A stretch of 64,000 nucleotides of DNA from the NCBI GenBank assembly GCA_028875655.1, contig JAPPCX010000114.1, forward strand, positions 62,001-126,000, in the 5' to 3' direction. The notes beneath the pieces were generated by a model. The model did no database searches, was not told the origin of the DNA, and saw only the letters and a list, made by a program, of their open reading frames with translations. Every line of letters begins with the position of its first letter. Position 1 is the stretch's first letter. The stretch comes from Chloroflexota bacterium (GTDB lineage Bacteria; Chloroflexota; Dehalococcoidia; Lucifugimonadales; UBA3495). A program made the position numbers and the translations under genes. Shown piece by piece: positions 1-9,159 of this stretch.

Positions 1-711
1 CCGGCGACCGGCGGCGAGATACCCTGGACGTACCGGCACTTTTCGGATCCTTATATGTCGCTGGCGATGGCGGCAGCCGTCACCGACCGCATCAAGCTTT
101 GCACCGGCATCACCCTGGTTCCCGAGCGCAACCCGCTGATCCTTGCCAAGCAGATCTCGGTGCTGGACCGGCACAGCAACGGCCGGTTCGTGTTCGGCAT
201 CGGCGCCGGCTGGAACCGCGAGGAAACCGAGATGATGGGCGGCGACTTCGATCACCGCTGGACGCAGACCGAGGAAGCCATTGGCGCGCTCAAGGAACTC
301 TGGACTCAGGAGCAGGCCGAATTTCACGGGAAGTATTACAACTTCCCGCCCGTGTACATGTATCCCAAGCCGGTGCAGCAGCCTCATCCGCCGGTGCTGT
401 TGGGCGGCAACGCGCGCAACGTCCTGCGGCGAGTGGTGCGCTATGGCGACGGCTGGCTGCCCAACCGGACCACGCCGGCCCAGATCGAGGATAGCCGCCA
501 GCAACTGGACGCCTTGGCTTCGGAACGGGGCCGCGACCCCCAGGCCTTGACCATATCGGTATTCGGCCAGCCGCCGGAAACCACCCGGCAGACGGTGGAT
601 GACTTCCTCAACGCCGGCGCGCTGCGCGTTTGCGTCTGGCCCAACCACACCGACAGCGAGGAGGAGATGGGGCAGCAGTTGGAGCTCATGGCGGAGGAGT
701 TGGTGCGATAA
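1..711 (+). CDS. LLM-class flavin-dependent oxidoreductase (5' end outside window)
   Basis: The frame is open from base 1, so the start lies upstream; the first internal Met is at 55. The visible 236 residues are the C-terminal part of a luciferase-like (bacterial luciferase/F420-dependent) TIM barrel: a stretch on conditions for a known alternative (KLCTGITLVPERNP), then FGIGAGWNREE, the family's typical phosphate/cofactor loop, then PKPVQQPHPPVLLGG near the middle. Such enzymes use FMNH2 or F420H2 to oxidise or reduce small organics; the substrate cannot be read from sequence. It stands alone before a hairpin repeat. Two further paralogues lie at 19475 and 49842. Family assignment is firm, cofactor and substrate open. 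Confidence 0.88.
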   Translation, partial: PATGGEIPWTYRHFSDPYMSLAMAAAVTDRIKLCTGITLVPERNPLILAKQISVLDRHSNGRFVFGIGAGWNREETEMMGGDFDHRWTQTEEAIGALKELWTQEQAEFHGKYYNFPPVYMYPKPVQQPHPPVLLGGNARNVLRRVVRYGDGWLPNRTTPAQIEDSRQQLDALASERGRDPQALTISVFGQPPETTRQTVDDFLNAGALRVCVWPNHTDSEEEMGQQLELMAEELVR

Positions 712-728
712 ATTCTTCTACACGGAGA

Positions 729-756
729 CGTCATTCCGGCGAAAGCCGGAATGACG
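729..756. repeat. Perfect 12-bp hairpin with GAAA tetraloop (CATTCC-type repeat)
   Basis: Arms CGTCATTCCGGC (729-740) and its exact complement (745-756) enclose GAAA. It lies 18 bp after the stop of the flavin oxidoreductase and before the lactonase gene. A related element lies at 50876-50895. It resembles the dispersed extragenic palindromes common in many bacterial genomes and could also act as a weak terminator, although it has no T-tract. Confidence 0.8.
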
Positions 757-800
757 AGCAAGAATCTGGAATGATGGTATGAGGGAAGGAGGTAGCAGAG

Positions 801-1850
801 ATGGCAACTTACGTGTACGTTGCGGCGCAGGATGACAACAAGGTGTCCATATTCACCATGGATGAGGCCAGCGGCGCGTTGACCATCGCGGGGGAAGAGT
901 CGGTATCCGGCGGGCCTTCGCTGCTGGCAATCAGTCCGGACCGGCAGACGCTATACGCCGGGCACCGGGAAGTCCCAGAGATTACCAGCCACAGCATCGA
1001 TCAGCAGACCGGGGAACTCACCCAGACCGGCTCGGTGATTCCGCCGGGTCAGCCGGCGTTCCTGGCCACGGACCGCACCGGCCGGTTCCTGCTGTCGTCG
1101 TACTATGCCGATGGCAAGGCGGCGGTGCATCCGCTGGGCGATGACGGCAGCGTGGGCGGGGCGGCGACCTGCGTGCTCGACACCGACACGGGCGCGCACT
1201 CAATCCAAACCGACCGCTCCAACCGGTATGCCTACGTGCCCCACATCGCCCGCGTACAGGACAACGTGCTGGAGCCGCCCAAGAACATCCCTGGGCCCAA
1301 CATCATCTACCAGTTCCGCTTCGACGAGTCCAGCGGCACGCTGGCGGCCAACGACCCGCTGACACTGGCGCAAGATGACATGATCGGGCCGCGTCATCTC
1401 ACGTATCACCCTTCCCTGGACATTGTGTACTTCTCCAACGAACAGGGATGCAGCGTGTCGTCCTACACCATTGGGGAAGACGGAGCGCTCACTCCGTTGG
1501 AGACGGTTTCCACGTTGCCGGCCGGCGTTACCGAGCGCAACACCTGCTCACAGCTCCAGTTTTCGCCGGACGGCAGCCTGCTGTTCGTGCCGAACCGGGG
1601 GCACAACAGCATCGCCAGTTTCACCGTGGACGGTGAGGGCCGCTTGACTCCCGCTGACCACGCGGCCACTGAGGCAGTGCCCAGCGCGTTCAGCCTGGAC
1701 CCGTCCGGTCGTTACGTATTCGCCGCCGGCTCAGCTACCGGGCAATTGGCGTCCTACAGCATCGACGGCAACACGGGCGCAATGACTCCTCTTGGCACCT
1801 ATGCCGTGGGAGAGCGACCCATGTGGGTGCTGACGACGACGCTGGGGTAG
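801..1850 (+). CDS. Lactonase family beta-propeller protein (6-phosphogluconolactonase-like)
   Basis: This 349-residue protein is built of repeated blades with Y-V/F-Y-x-A, G-x-L-T and S-P-D/DPSGRYVF motifs, as in the seven-bladed YbhE/Pgl lactonase family (usual length 330-350). No signal peptide is visible, so it is probably cytoplasmic. Family members hydrolyse 6-phosphogluconolactone or cyclise/decyclise muconolactones; which one applies is unknown here, and the nearby SDR gene only loosely suggests carbohydrate oxidation. A GGAGG ribosome site lies 9 bases before the ATG. The fold is confident, the substrate is not. Confidence 0.8.
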   Translation: MATYVYVAAQDDNKVSIFTMDEASGALTIAGEESVSGGPSLLAISPDRQTLYAGHREVPEITSHSIDQQTGELTQTGSVIPPGQPAFLATDRTGRFLLSSYYADGKAAVHPLGDDGSVGGAATCVLDTDTGAHSIQTDRSNRYAYVPHIARVQDNVLEPPKNIPGPNIIYQFRFDESSGTLAANDPLTLAQDDMIGPRHLTYHPSLDIVYFSNEQGCSVSSYTIGEDGALTPLETVSTLPAGVTERNTCSQLQFSPDGSLLFVPNRGHNSIASFTVDGEGRLTPADHAATEAVPSAFSLDPSGRYVFAAGSATGQLASYSIDGNTGAMTPLGTYAVGERPMWVLTTTLG

Positions 1851-1912
1851 GCTGTTTCCCAGCGATGCGATACCATGTGCCCGCAACTCACGACAGGTCA
1901 GGGAGGTTCACT

Positions 1913-2695
1913 ATGCGACTGGAAGGCAAGGTAGCGCTCATCAGCGGCGGCGCGCGAGGCCAGGGCGCGGCGGAGGCCAGGCTCTTCGTCAGGGAAGGGG
2001 CCGCCGTGGTCATCGGCGACATCCTGGACGATGAAGGGTTGAAGCTGGAAGCGGAAATTCGCGAGCTGGGCGGGCGTGCAACCTTTGTCCATCTGGACGT
2101 TACCGACGCCGACCAGTGGGCGGATGCTGTCACCGAGGCGGTGAATCGCTACGGCAAGCTGGACATCCTGGTGAACAATGCCGGCATCGGAAGCACTAAC
2201 GTGGGTGGCCTCAACGCGCCGCGCATCCACGAAGCGCCCACCGAGGTGTGGGATCAGATCATGGACGTGAATGGCAAAGGCGTGTTCCTGGGCACTCGGG
2301 CCGCGATCCCGGCGATGCGTACTGCCGGCGGCGGTTCCATTATCAACATCTCGTCCATCGCCGGCCTCGTGGGATTAAGTCCCGGCTCGGGCGCGGGATC
2401 GGCCTACGCCAGCTCCAAGGGCGCGGTGCGTCTGCTGACCAAGGCCACCGCGGTGCAGTACGCCGGAGACGGCATCCGCTGCAACTCCGTGCATCCGGGT
2501 TACATTGACACGGCAATGACCGAGCGCATGATGTCCGACCCTGAGATACGGCAGATGCGCCTCGACGCCACGCCCATCGGCCGTATCGGCACGGTGGACG
2601 ACATCGCCAACGGGGTGCTGTTCCTGGCGTCGGACGAAGCGTCCTTTATGACCGGCAGCGAGCTTGTGATCGACGGAGGCTACACGGCGCAGTAA
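1913..2695 (+). CDS. Short-chain dehydrogenase/reductase (SDR, glucose-1-dehydrogenase-like)
   Basis: A 260-residue classical SDR. The Rossmann dinucleotide loop SGGARGQG is at residues 11-18, the NNAG motif at 88-91, the catalytic Ser in NISS near 147-148, and Y165-x-x-x-K169 as the proton relay. The C-terminus (FLASDEASFMTGSELVIDGG) is typical of the FabG/glucose dehydrogenase branch. GDIL after the second strand (about residues 35-38) favours NAD(H) over NADP(H). The ATG at 1913 follows a GGGAGG site and aligns with the canonical SDR start; an upstream in-frame start at 1823 would overlap the preceding gene and adds nothing recognisable. Substrate unknown. Confidence 0.88.
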   Translation: MRLEGKVALISGGARGQGAAEARLFVREGAAVVIGDILDDEGLKLEAEIRELGGRATFVHLDVTDADQWADAVTEAVNRYGKLDILVNNAGIGSTNVGGLNAPRIHEAPTEVWDQIMDVNGKGVFLGTRAAIPAMRTAGGGSIINISSIAGLVGLSPGSGAGSAYASSKGAVRLLTKATAVQYAGDGIRCNSVHPGYIDTAMTERMMSDPEIRQMRLDATPIGRIGTVDDIANGVLFLASDEASFMTGSELVIDGGYTAQ

Positions 2696-2702
2696 CCACC
2701 CG

Positions 2703-4112
2703 TTACTCAACCGCGTGCAGTTGGCCGTCTTCCGTTCGCACCAGGAGGCGGCCTTCCGCATATACCGGGCTGACGCGGATGGCGTCCGGAAGCTGCAAAC
2801 GCCAGCGTTCAATGCCGTCGGCGCGATTCAGCCCATACAGCAAGCCAGTCTTGTCGCCGAACACCACCAACTCCCCCACAACCACCGGCGACGCTACGAT
2901 GCCGTCTTCGGCCTGGAACTGCCACTGTTCTTCGCCGCTTATCGCGTCCACGCCGTACAGCTTGCCCAACGTGTCGCCGACGTAGAGCCGGTCGCCAGCG
3001 ACGGCCGGGGCCGATATGATGCCCTCCGTCCGCTTCTCCCGGCTGGAGGTGCCTTCCGGATAGTCCGGGCCGAAACGCCAGCGGTCGCCCGGCTGGGACG
3101 GCGGCGATGGCAACGGGAATCCCCACAGCCACAGCTGAGACCAGGTGCGGGTTACCGCGTACTGCCCAGGGTATTCCAGGGCGTTGGCGTCCATAGCATA
3201 AAGTTGGCGGCCAGACACGAAATAAACCTGGTTGTTGGCTGTTACGGGCGCGGCGACCAGCGACGCGCCGGTACGGAACCGAGCGCGCTCCTGGCCGGTA
3301 CGTGCATCCAATGCGTACAGGCTGCGGTCGGCGGACGCGACGTACACGATTTTCTCTCCCTTCGCAACCGGAGAGCGCACCTCGTCCAGGGTCTCGTGCT
3401 GCCAGATCAGTTCGCTCGTTGTGGCGTTCACGGCGTAGGTAACGCCGTCCAGCGCGCCCGCGTACACCATGCCGTCGGCGACGGCGACCGGGCCGGCGGT
3501 GGAGTCGGACATTTCGTACTCCCAGCGAACGTTCTGGGATGATGCTTCCCGGGCCACCAAACGACGGTCTGGCATCGAGTAGTACAGCATGCCGTCGGCC
3601 AGGGCCAGGGAGTTCCCGATGGGGCCGGTGGCGGGCATGGATTCCAGCTCAGCGCCGGTGTCGGCATCCAGCACCGCGATTCGGAAGTGCGCGCCGAGGT
3701 AGATACGACCGTCCGCCACCACCGGTGCGGCCAGCGTAGGCTGACCTGTCGCCACGCTCCAGGCCAGCGTGCCCCGGGGCTCTGAGAGAACGTCGGCAAC
3801 GTGCCTGGTTTGTTCCACGTTGCGGCCGGTCATGGTCCACTGTTCGCCGGTGGACGCGGAGGAAAACGCTACGTCGGGCTGTCGGGCCAGTTTGATCGGA
3901 TCGGGTATGAAGGGAAAGTTCAGCCAGACCAGGATGCCGATGACCAGCGCCGCCAGCGCTGCGATGATTCCGTTGCGCCGGGATATGAAGCGCCGGCGTC
4001 TTGGCGCTTGCTGTGCCCAATCGGGCAGCAAGGGATCCGCCCCAGTTCCGTCGGGCTGGGATTCCGGCGAAGAATCCGACGACGGCGTGCTGTTGGTCGG
4101 TGTGGTGGACAT
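2703..4112 (-). CDS. Membrane-anchored PQQ-like beta-propeller repeat protein (BamB-like fold)
   Basis: 469 residues. A Pro/Ser-rich cytoplasmic N-terminus and an Arg patch precede one transmembrane helix near residues 48-66 (GIIAALAALVIGILVWL). The rest is a propeller with repeated tryptophan-docking blades (VADGRIYLGA, LYALDARTGQERARF, LYGVDAISGEEQWQFQ, GLLYGLNRADGIERWRLQ). Quinoprotein dehydrogenase and BamB-type scaffolds share this fold; I see no clear PQQ-binding catalytic residues, so a structural or binding role is more likely. It follows the two ABC permeases on the same strand by 68 bases, with a hairpin between, and may be their co-transcribed partner. Function unknown. Confidence 0.8.
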   Translation of the reverse strand: MSTTPTNSTPSSDSSPESQPDGTGADPLLPDWAQQAPRRRRFISRRNGIIAALAALVIGILVWLNFPFIPDPIKLARQPDVAFSSASTGEQWTMTGRNVEQTRHVADVLSEPRGTLAWSVATGQPTLAAPVVADGRIYLGAHFRIAVLDADTGAELESMPATGPIGNSLALADGMLYYSMPDRRLVAREASSQNVRWEYEMSDSTAGPVAVADGMVYAGALDGVTYAVNATTSELIWQHETLDEVRSPVAKGEKIVYVASADRSLYALDARTGQERARFRTGASLVAAPVTANNQVYFVSGRQLYAMDANALEYPGQYAVTRTWSQLWLWGFPLPSPPSQPGDRWRFGPDYPEGTSSREKRTEGIISAPAVAGDRLYVGDTLGKLYGVDAISGEEQWQFQAEDGIVASPVVVGELVVFGDKTGLLYGLNRADGIERWRLQLPDAIRVSPVYAEGRLLVRTEDGQLHAVE

Positions 4113-4125
4113 GTAGGCAAAAGGT

Positions 4126-4153
4126 CGGCGGGATGTGTCTGGACACCCCGCCG
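4126..4153 (-). other. Intergenic hairpin between permease and propeller genes
   Basis: CGGCGGG (4126-4132) pairs with CCCGCCG (4147-4153), with inner arms GTGTC/GACAC and a small AT bulge. No T-tract follows on the minus strand, so it looks more like an mRNA-stabilising or processing stem than a strong terminator. Confidence 0.45.
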
Positions 4154-4180
4154 CTGAACATCGGGATTATTGGCAGGCGA

Positions 4181-5098
4181 TTACACGTTGCGCAGTTTCG
4201 GGTCCAGGCGGTCGCGCAGCCAGTCGCCTAGCAGGTTCATGGACAGCACTGTGAGCACGATGGCCATCGTGGGGAAGAAGAACAACCACCAGGCGGTGAC
4301 GATCAGCGCGCGCCCGTCGGCGACCATGAGACCCCAGGCCGGCGTCGGTTTAACGAGGCCGGCGCCCAGGAAGCTCAACGTGGACTCCAAGATGATGACG
4401 TGGCCAACCTCCAGGGTGGCAAGCACGACCACGGTGTTGACGACGTTGGGAAAGATGTGGCGCATCATGATGCGTATCGGAGAGGCGCCGGCGACCTGGG
4501 CGCGCGCGATGAAGTCCTGCTGCTTGATGGCCAGGGCCTCGCCGCGCACCATTCGGGCGAATCTTGCCCAAAGGAGCAGCGCGATGACCAGCACCACCGT
4601 CTGGAACCCGGGCCCGCTCACCGCCACCAGCACCAATGCCAACAGGATGGACGGGAACGCCAGCTTGATATCGACAATCCGCATTATCAGATTATCAACC
4701 CAGCCACCGCCGTAGGCGGCCACCAGGCCGAGGACCGTTCCGACTCCACCGCCCAACGCGATAGCGAGCAGCGAGATGGAGAGGGAGATCCGCGCGCCGT
4801 GGATGATGCGGCTGAGGATGTCAAAACCCTGCCGGTCAGTGCCCAGCACGTATTCCCAGCTGCCGCCTTCCATCCAAGCCGGCGGCATCAGGCGGTCGCG
4901 CAGATTGACGTCCACCGGGTCGTGCGGCGCGATCAGGTTGGCAAAAAGCGCCGGGATGATCAGCATCACCGCGAGGATGATCAATGGGATGATCGGGTAC
5001 TGGCGGACGTTGAACACCACCTGCCCGAACTTGCCGCGCCTGGGTAGAGCGCCGGCAGTTGTTTCGGCGGCGACCGGAGTTGCTGTTGGGGTGGTCAT
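4181..5098 (-). CDS. ABC transporter permease, DppC/OppC type
   Basis: 305 residues with an N-terminal helix, a long periplasmic loop (residues about 60-95, containing [16 protein letters not shown], a hallmark of DppC/OppC), and five further helices. The EAA loop that contacts the ATPase is near residues 195-225 ([20 protein letters not shown]). It forms the inner-membrane channel with the DppB-type protein encoded just upstream (gap 69 bases). An AAGGA site precedes the ATG by 9 bases. Substrates of this family are peptides, nickel or oligosaccharides. Confidence 0.93.
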   Translation of the reverse strand: MTTPTATPVAAETTAGALPRRGKFGQVVFNVRQYPIIPLIILAVMLIIPALFANLIAPHDPVDVNLRDRLMPPAWMEGGSWEYVLGTDRQGFDILSRIIHGARISLSISLLAIALGGGVGTVLGLVAAYGGGWVDNLIMRIVDIKLAFPSILLALVLVAVSGPGFQTVVLVIALLLWARFARMVRGEALAIKQQDFIARAQVAGASPIRIMMRHIFPNVVNTVVVLATLEVGHVIILESTLSFLGAGLVKPTPAWGLMVADGRALIVTAWWLFFFPTMAIVLTVLSMNLLGDWLRDRLDPKLRNV

Positions 5099-5167
5099 TG
5101 CCTAATTCCTTGCTCAGTTGCTGGGATTCCCACTTTCCGGGGCATGATGGTCAAATTTCAGCGCTGC

Positions 5168-6088
5168 CTAGTAGCGGATCCGGGGGTTCAGATATGCGTA
5201 CATCACGTCAACCAGCAGGTTGATGAAAATGTAGCAGGCGGCGAACAGGATGACGATGCTTTGGATTACCGGAAAGTCGCGGTTGCGGATGGCGTCGATG
5301 GCGAGGTCGCCGAGGCCGGGCCAGACGAAAACCGTCTCGATGACCACGGAGCCGGTGAGGAGGATCGCGCCGATCAATCCCATGTAGGTGAATGGAACGA
5401 TCAGAGCGTTGCGGAAGCAGTGTTTCCAGATGACTTTCCACTCCGGCATACCCTTGATGCGTGCCAGTTTGACGTACTCCGTGTCCAGTACTTCCAGCAT
5501 CGAGGAGCGGGTGAGGCGCATCACGGCGGCTACGTTGTAGTAACCCAGCGCGACGCCGGGCAGGATGATGGACTTGAACCCGTCGTCATTGCCGGAGGTG
5601 GGCAGCCAGCCCAGCAGCACCGCGAACACCCACATCAGGATCAGCCCGATGGCAAAGGAAGGCGCGGATTGACCGATGAGGGCAACAACCTTGCCGGTCC
5701 AGTCAAACACGCTGTCTTTTTTGACGGCCACCAGCACGCCAATGGGCAAGGCGATTGCCGCGCTTACCACCCAAGCGAACGCGGCCAGCATGATGGTGTT
5801 GGGAAGGCGACTGGCGATCAGACCGGTGATAGGAACGCCTCCATAGGCCCAGGCCTCGCCGAAGTCGCCGGTAACGAAGTTGCCGATGTAGCGAGCGTAT
5901 TGAATATAAATGGGCTGGTCCAGCCCCCACTTCTCGCGCACCTGCTCGACAACGGTATCGGGAGCGTCCTCGGGCAGCAGGATTGCCACGGGGTCGCCGG
6001 TAACGCGGGCCAGGGCGAATACCACGGCGCTGATGACCAGCAACGCCGCTATGGACTGGATCACCCGCAGGAAGATAAAACGCTGCAT
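5168..6088 (-). CDS. ABC transporter permease, DppB/OppB type
   Basis: 306 residues, the usual length of the family. The N-terminal helix and the following DPVAILLPEDAP segment, the MRLTRSSMLEVLDTEYVKLA EAA loop (about residues 190-210), and the C-terminal DVMYAYLNPRIRY are family signatures. Six transmembrane segments are predicted by eye. It is the second gene of the operon binding protein - DppB - DppC. No DppD/DppF ATPase gene is present in the window, so the ATPases must be encoded elsewhere. Confidence 0.93.
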   Translation of the reverse strand: MQRFIFLRVIQSIAALLVISAVVFALARVTGDPVAILLPEDAPDTVVEQVREKWGLDQPIYIQYARYIGNFVTGDFGEAWAYGGVPITGLIASRLPNTIMLAAFAWVVSAAIALPIGVLVAVKKDSVFDWTGKVVALIGQSAPSFAIGLILMWVFAVLLGWLPTSGNDDGFKSIILPGVALGYYNVAAVMRLTRSSMLEVLDTEYVKLARIKGMPEWKVIWKHCFRNALIVPFTYMGLIGAILLTGSVVIETVFVWPGLGDLAIDAIRNRDFPVIQSIVILFAACYIFINLLVDVMYAYLNPRIRY

Positions 6089-6136
6089 CGCGGACCTTCG
6101 CTATTTCGCGTGTGTCAAGTTACACGGTCAGTTACA

Positions 6137-6168
6137 CAATCGGGGCGACCGGCCAGCCGCCCCGATTG
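6137..6168 (-). terminator. 11-bp hairpin between binding-protein and permease genes
   Basis: CAATCGGGGCG (6137-6147) pairs perfectly with CGCCCCGATTG (6158-6168) around a 10-base loop. It lies just after the stop of the binding-protein gene. Such stems in ABC importer operons usually protect the upstream mRNA or partly terminate, giving more binding protein than permease. There is no downstream T-tract, so full termination is unlikely. Confidence 0.6.
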
Positions 6169-6178
6169 GATTCGTTGC

Positions 6179-8089
6179 TTACTGGCGCACGACCCTGGTG
6201 TACTCGTGCCCCTTCATGCCGCCAAAGTAGCTGTTGTTGACCGAGTACTCGGCAATAACCTCGGGGTTGATGCCGAATTCAGCGAACAGGAAGCCCAACG
6301 GAATGGTGGCGTTCTGGTCGTACATGTAGTGGCCTGCTTCCTTCATCAGGTTGAGGCGCTCAGTTTCGTCCACGCTGCTCTGCCAGCGGCTGAACAGGTC
6401 TTCGGTTATGGGGTCTTCATACATGAACACCGCGCCGGCCAGCGCCGGGCTGACGAAGTACACGCGCATGTTGCGGCCGGCAGGCCAGAAACCTGTGCGG
6501 TGGGTCCACAGCACGCTGTTCATTTCCCGCGCCCGGTAGCGGGTGCGGATCGGCTGGAATTCGCCGATCTGTGCTTCCACGCTGAAACCAACGTCTTCCA
6601 ACCAGGAAATCATCGGCACCGCGATCTCGGTCAGCTCCGGCACGCCCACCAGCTTGCCGGACATGAACTCTACGCTGGGACCGGAGTCGCCGTAGCCTGC
6701 TTCGGCCAGCAACTCCCGGGACAGGTCGGGGTCGTAGGCCGGGATTTCCCATGCCGGATCGTAGGACGGGTCGGTGGGATGCCAGCCGGTGTTGGCCATC
6801 AACTCCATCTTGTTGTCGAAGAAGGCTTCGTTGAGCGCGTCCCGGTCAATGGCGTGGTTCATGGCGCGGCGCACCAACACGTTGGTGTTGGGGTCGTCGG
6901 CGTTGCGCTTGTCTTCCAGATACTGGCCGCCGATGCCTACCCATACCATGAAAGCGGGGAGAGTGCTCTGGGTGATGGCAAAGCCGGCGTCAACGATCTC
7001 GCCCTGTAGCTCGCGCGGAATCTCGGCGATATCGGCCTCTTTGGCGCGGAGCATGGCCACGCGGGTCAGGTCTTCTTCTGCGAAGAAGAAGGTAAGCGTG
7101 TCGAAGTCAGGGTTGATGCGCCAGTGGTCGTCAAAGGCGCGCTCGTACTCCAGCTTGGCGCCCTGCTGGTAGCTGACGTGGCGCCAGGGGCCGGTACCTA
7201 CGGGACTTTCAGCGTACGCGGCTTCGCCGTTCTTCTCCCAGTAGTCCAGGCTGTAAATCAGCGGGTCGGTGGTGGCTTCCGAAGCGTAGAAGGGAATCCA
7301 CAGTTCGGGCCGGTTCATGTTCCAGACCATTTCGCTGTCGCTGACTTCGGTAACGGTAGCCGCCTGGCCCAAGGTTTCGGTGGTGAAACTGCGCACGTCA
7401 TCGCCTTCCGGTCCCAAAATCTGGTCCCAGAATGCGCCAAAGCCGGTGTTGGCCTCAGGGTGGGACCAGAGCTGGAAGCTGAACACGAAGTCGGAAACGC
7501 CGAAAGTGTCCTCTTCGTGGTGGAAGGGGACGTTCTCGCGCAGGTTAATGGTCCATTCTTTGCCGTCGGGTGAGACGGACCAGGATTCGGCCAGCATGGG
7601 CTTCGCTTCCCAAGTCTGGTAGTCACGCTGGAACAGGGCTTCCTGCATGGGCTGGAGGATGCCCTGGTTGGTGCCGCCAACGCGCCAGCCAAGCAGGTTC
7701 TCGGCGTATGGCGGGGTGATGGCGACCCGCAGGTCGGCCTGCACCGGCTCACCCAGTGTCATCGCGGGCGCTGCAGTGGGTTCGGGCACTGCGGTGGGCG
7801 CGGCTCCGCCGGTACTGGCGTCGGACATGCCCACGGGCTGGGCCGCGGCCGCGGTGGGCGCGGGCGCCTGCGATTGGGCCTGCTGTTGGCCGGATGGCTG
7901 CGACGCCGGCTGTTGCTGCTGTGGCTGCGACTGCGGCTGGGCGGCCGGGGCCTGCTGCGCTGAACTGTCGCCTGACGTCGATTGCGTCGCCGGTTCAGCG
8001 GGCGCTGTGCCGCCGCAGGCGACGACTACGGTCAAAGCCAGGGCAAGAACGCCGAAAATGGCGGTGCGTAACGAAACGGCTTTACTCAA
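6179..8089 (-). CDS. ABC transporter substrate-binding lipoprotein, family 5 (peptide/nickel type)
   Basis: 636 residues from a TTG start at 8089, chosen because a GGAGG site sits 9 bases before it; a longer reading from 8110 would contain that site. The signal peptide (about 20 residues ending VVVAC) has a lipobox, so the protein is lipid-anchored. A Gln/Ser/Pro/Ala-rich tether of about 90 residues follows. The SBP_bac_5 domain then shows MLAESWSVSPDGKEWTINL, the typical early motif, and VRRAMNHAIDRDALN in the middle. It captures the substrate for the two permeases encoded downstream. The substrate is unknown, probably an oligopeptide or glycoside. Confidence 0.93.
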   Translation of the reverse strand: MSKAVSLRTAIFGVLALALTVVVACGGTAPAEPATQSTSGDSSAQQAPAAQPQSQPQQQQPASQPSGQQQAQSQAPAPTAAAAQPVGMSDASTGGAAPTAVPEPTAAPAMTLGEPVQADLRVAITPPYAENLLGWRVGGTNQGILQPMQEALFQRDYQTWEAKPMLAESWSVSPDGKEWTINLRENVPFHHEEDTFGVSDFVFSFQLWSHPEANTGFGAFWDQILGPEGDDVRSFTTETLGQAATVTEVSDSEMVWNMNRPELWIPFYASEATTDPLIYSLDYWEKNGEAAYAESPVGTGPWRHVSYQQGAKLEYERAFDDHWRINPDFDTLTFFFAEEDLTRVAMLRAKEADIAEIPRELQGEIVDAGFAITQSTLPAFMVWVGIGGQYLEDKRNADDPNTNVLVRRAMNHAIDRDALNEAFFDNKMELMANTGWHPTDPSYDPAWEIPAYDPDLSRELLAEAGYGDSGPSVEFMSGKLVGVPELTEIAVPMISWLEDVGFSVEAQIGEFQPIRTRYRAREMNSVLWTHRTGFWPAGRNMRVYFVSPALAGAVFMYEDPITEDLFSRWQSSVDETERLNLMKEAGHYMYDQNATIPLGFLFAEFGINPEVIAEYSVNNSYFGGMKGHEYTRVVRQ

Positions 8090-8178
8090 AATGGTGTACC
8101 TCCGCGCCAACTAGTCCGGATGAGACCGTTGTGAGATGTGAGCGGCCACGCGAGATCATCAGCGTGGCAGCGCGATGG

Positions 8179-8207
8179 ACTTTACTGAAAAGGCATGAGG
8201 TTGTCAA
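8179..8207 (-). promoter_or_regulatory. Sigma70-type promoter of the ABC importer operon
   Basis: Read on the minus strand, TTGACA (8207-8202), a 17-base spacer and TAAAGT (8184-8179). It would start transcription about 80 bases before the TTG start codon of the binding-protein gene. The -35 box is a perfect consensus. Confidence 0.65.
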
Positions 8208-8237
8208 CCGAAACAATGTTTGCGCCCACGTTGCGGC

Positions 8238-9152
8238 TCACTCGTCACGGCCGGCAATGCTCCCCGGATAAAACTTCAGCCAGGCCGAGCGGTAGGCGAT
8301 CATTGTGGGCAGTTCCCGCCCGCCGTCGCCGGTGGTCATCGCCCTGATCGCCCCCGTCGCGGCATCTCGCCACAGGGCTACCGGAGTTTCGCCAACGACG
8401 CCGGCAACCTCGCCGGCAATCACGCTTTCGTAGGGCCAGGCCACGGCCGAGTCGCCAACCACCACTCCCACCACGTGGTTTGAGCCGGGTCGGTTGCCGC
8501 GAAACGCCGGATACGGTTCGCTCACCACCAGCGCCGTAGTCTCAGGATGGGCCTCTGCCCATTTACTCCAGGTGGTAAGTTGCGAGGGAACGAGCGCCAG
8601 CGTCGCGCCAGCCTCCGGTCCGGTAAGCGCCATCCCCAGCGGTTGCGACCAGATGCTGCCCGTCGCGTGGTCGAACCACGTCATGGCACCTTTGTACAGC
8701 GCGCCCTGGTTTCCAAACACGGCCGTGGTTCCTTCAACGCGCCTCTCATGCACCAGGGCCGCGTAGCATCGTGGGCACCAGCTGACCAGCACGGGAACGC
8801 CGCCCACCACGTCGTTCACCAGCTCACGGGTGAACAGGATGCCCGTTGGGTAAGCGCGGGCGTCGCCGTTGATGGACAGCCCGATTACCAATTCGTCGTG
8901 GGGCAGGTCGGCGTCCGCTGCCGGCACGAATCGGGGGGCGTAGATTGGCGGGATGTCGTCGGGCAGCAGCAGCTGGACTAGTTCGGCGTCGGAGAACCCC
9001 GCTGCCGCCGGCCCTCGTGGCCCAATCGTTTCGTCGTATGCCCCGGCGAATTCACCGGCGTAGCTGGGCGGCGCCGGCGGCTGGGACGCGCCGCATCCGC
9101 CCATGGTGGACAGCAGGATGGCGCCCGCTGCGATTATGATGAGAACCGGCAA
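8238..9152 (-). CDS. DUF3179 domain lipoprotein
   Basis: 304 residues. A short signal peptide ending in MGGC gives a lipobox. The rest is one DUF3179 domain: IPPIYAPRFVPAADADL, VIGLSINGDARAYP, LVNDVVGGVPVLVSWCPRC, then FGNQGALYKGAMTWFDHATGS and SIWSQPLGMALTG. The function of the family is not established; the conserved W-C-P-x-C and following His/Asp positions suggest metal or redox chemistry (inference). It begins 7 bases after the stop of the zinc-type permease and so is very likely co-transcribed with the zinc uptake genes. The start is a TTG at 9152; no better codon precedes the signal peptide. Confidence 0.88.
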   Translation of the reverse strand: MPVLIIIAAGAILLSTMGGCGASQPPAPPSYAGEFAGAYDETIGPRGPAAAGFSDAELVQLLLPDDIPPIYAPRFVPAADADLPHDELVIGLSINGDARAYPTGILFTRELVNDVVGGVPVLVSWCPRCYAALVHERRVEGTTAVFGNQGALYKGAMTWFDHATGSIWSQPLGMALTGPEAGATLALVPSQLTTWSKWAEAHPETTALVVSEPYPAFRGNRPGSNHVVGVVVGDSAVAWPYESVIAGEVAGVVGETPVALWRDAATGAIRAMTTGDGGRELPTMIAYRSAWLKFYPGSIAGRDE

Positions 9153-9159
9153 AGTCCGG

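Noticed and set aside
2715-3542. Plus-strand frame of 275 codons
   Set aside because: Antisense to the PQQ-like propeller; low-complexity His/Ala/Arg composition.
5144-7009. Long plus-strand frame of 621 codons
   Set aside because: It is antisense to the DppB permease and binding-protein genes, which have clear family motifs; its own translation is His/Gln/Asp-rich with no fold signature, a common shadow in GC-rich DNA.
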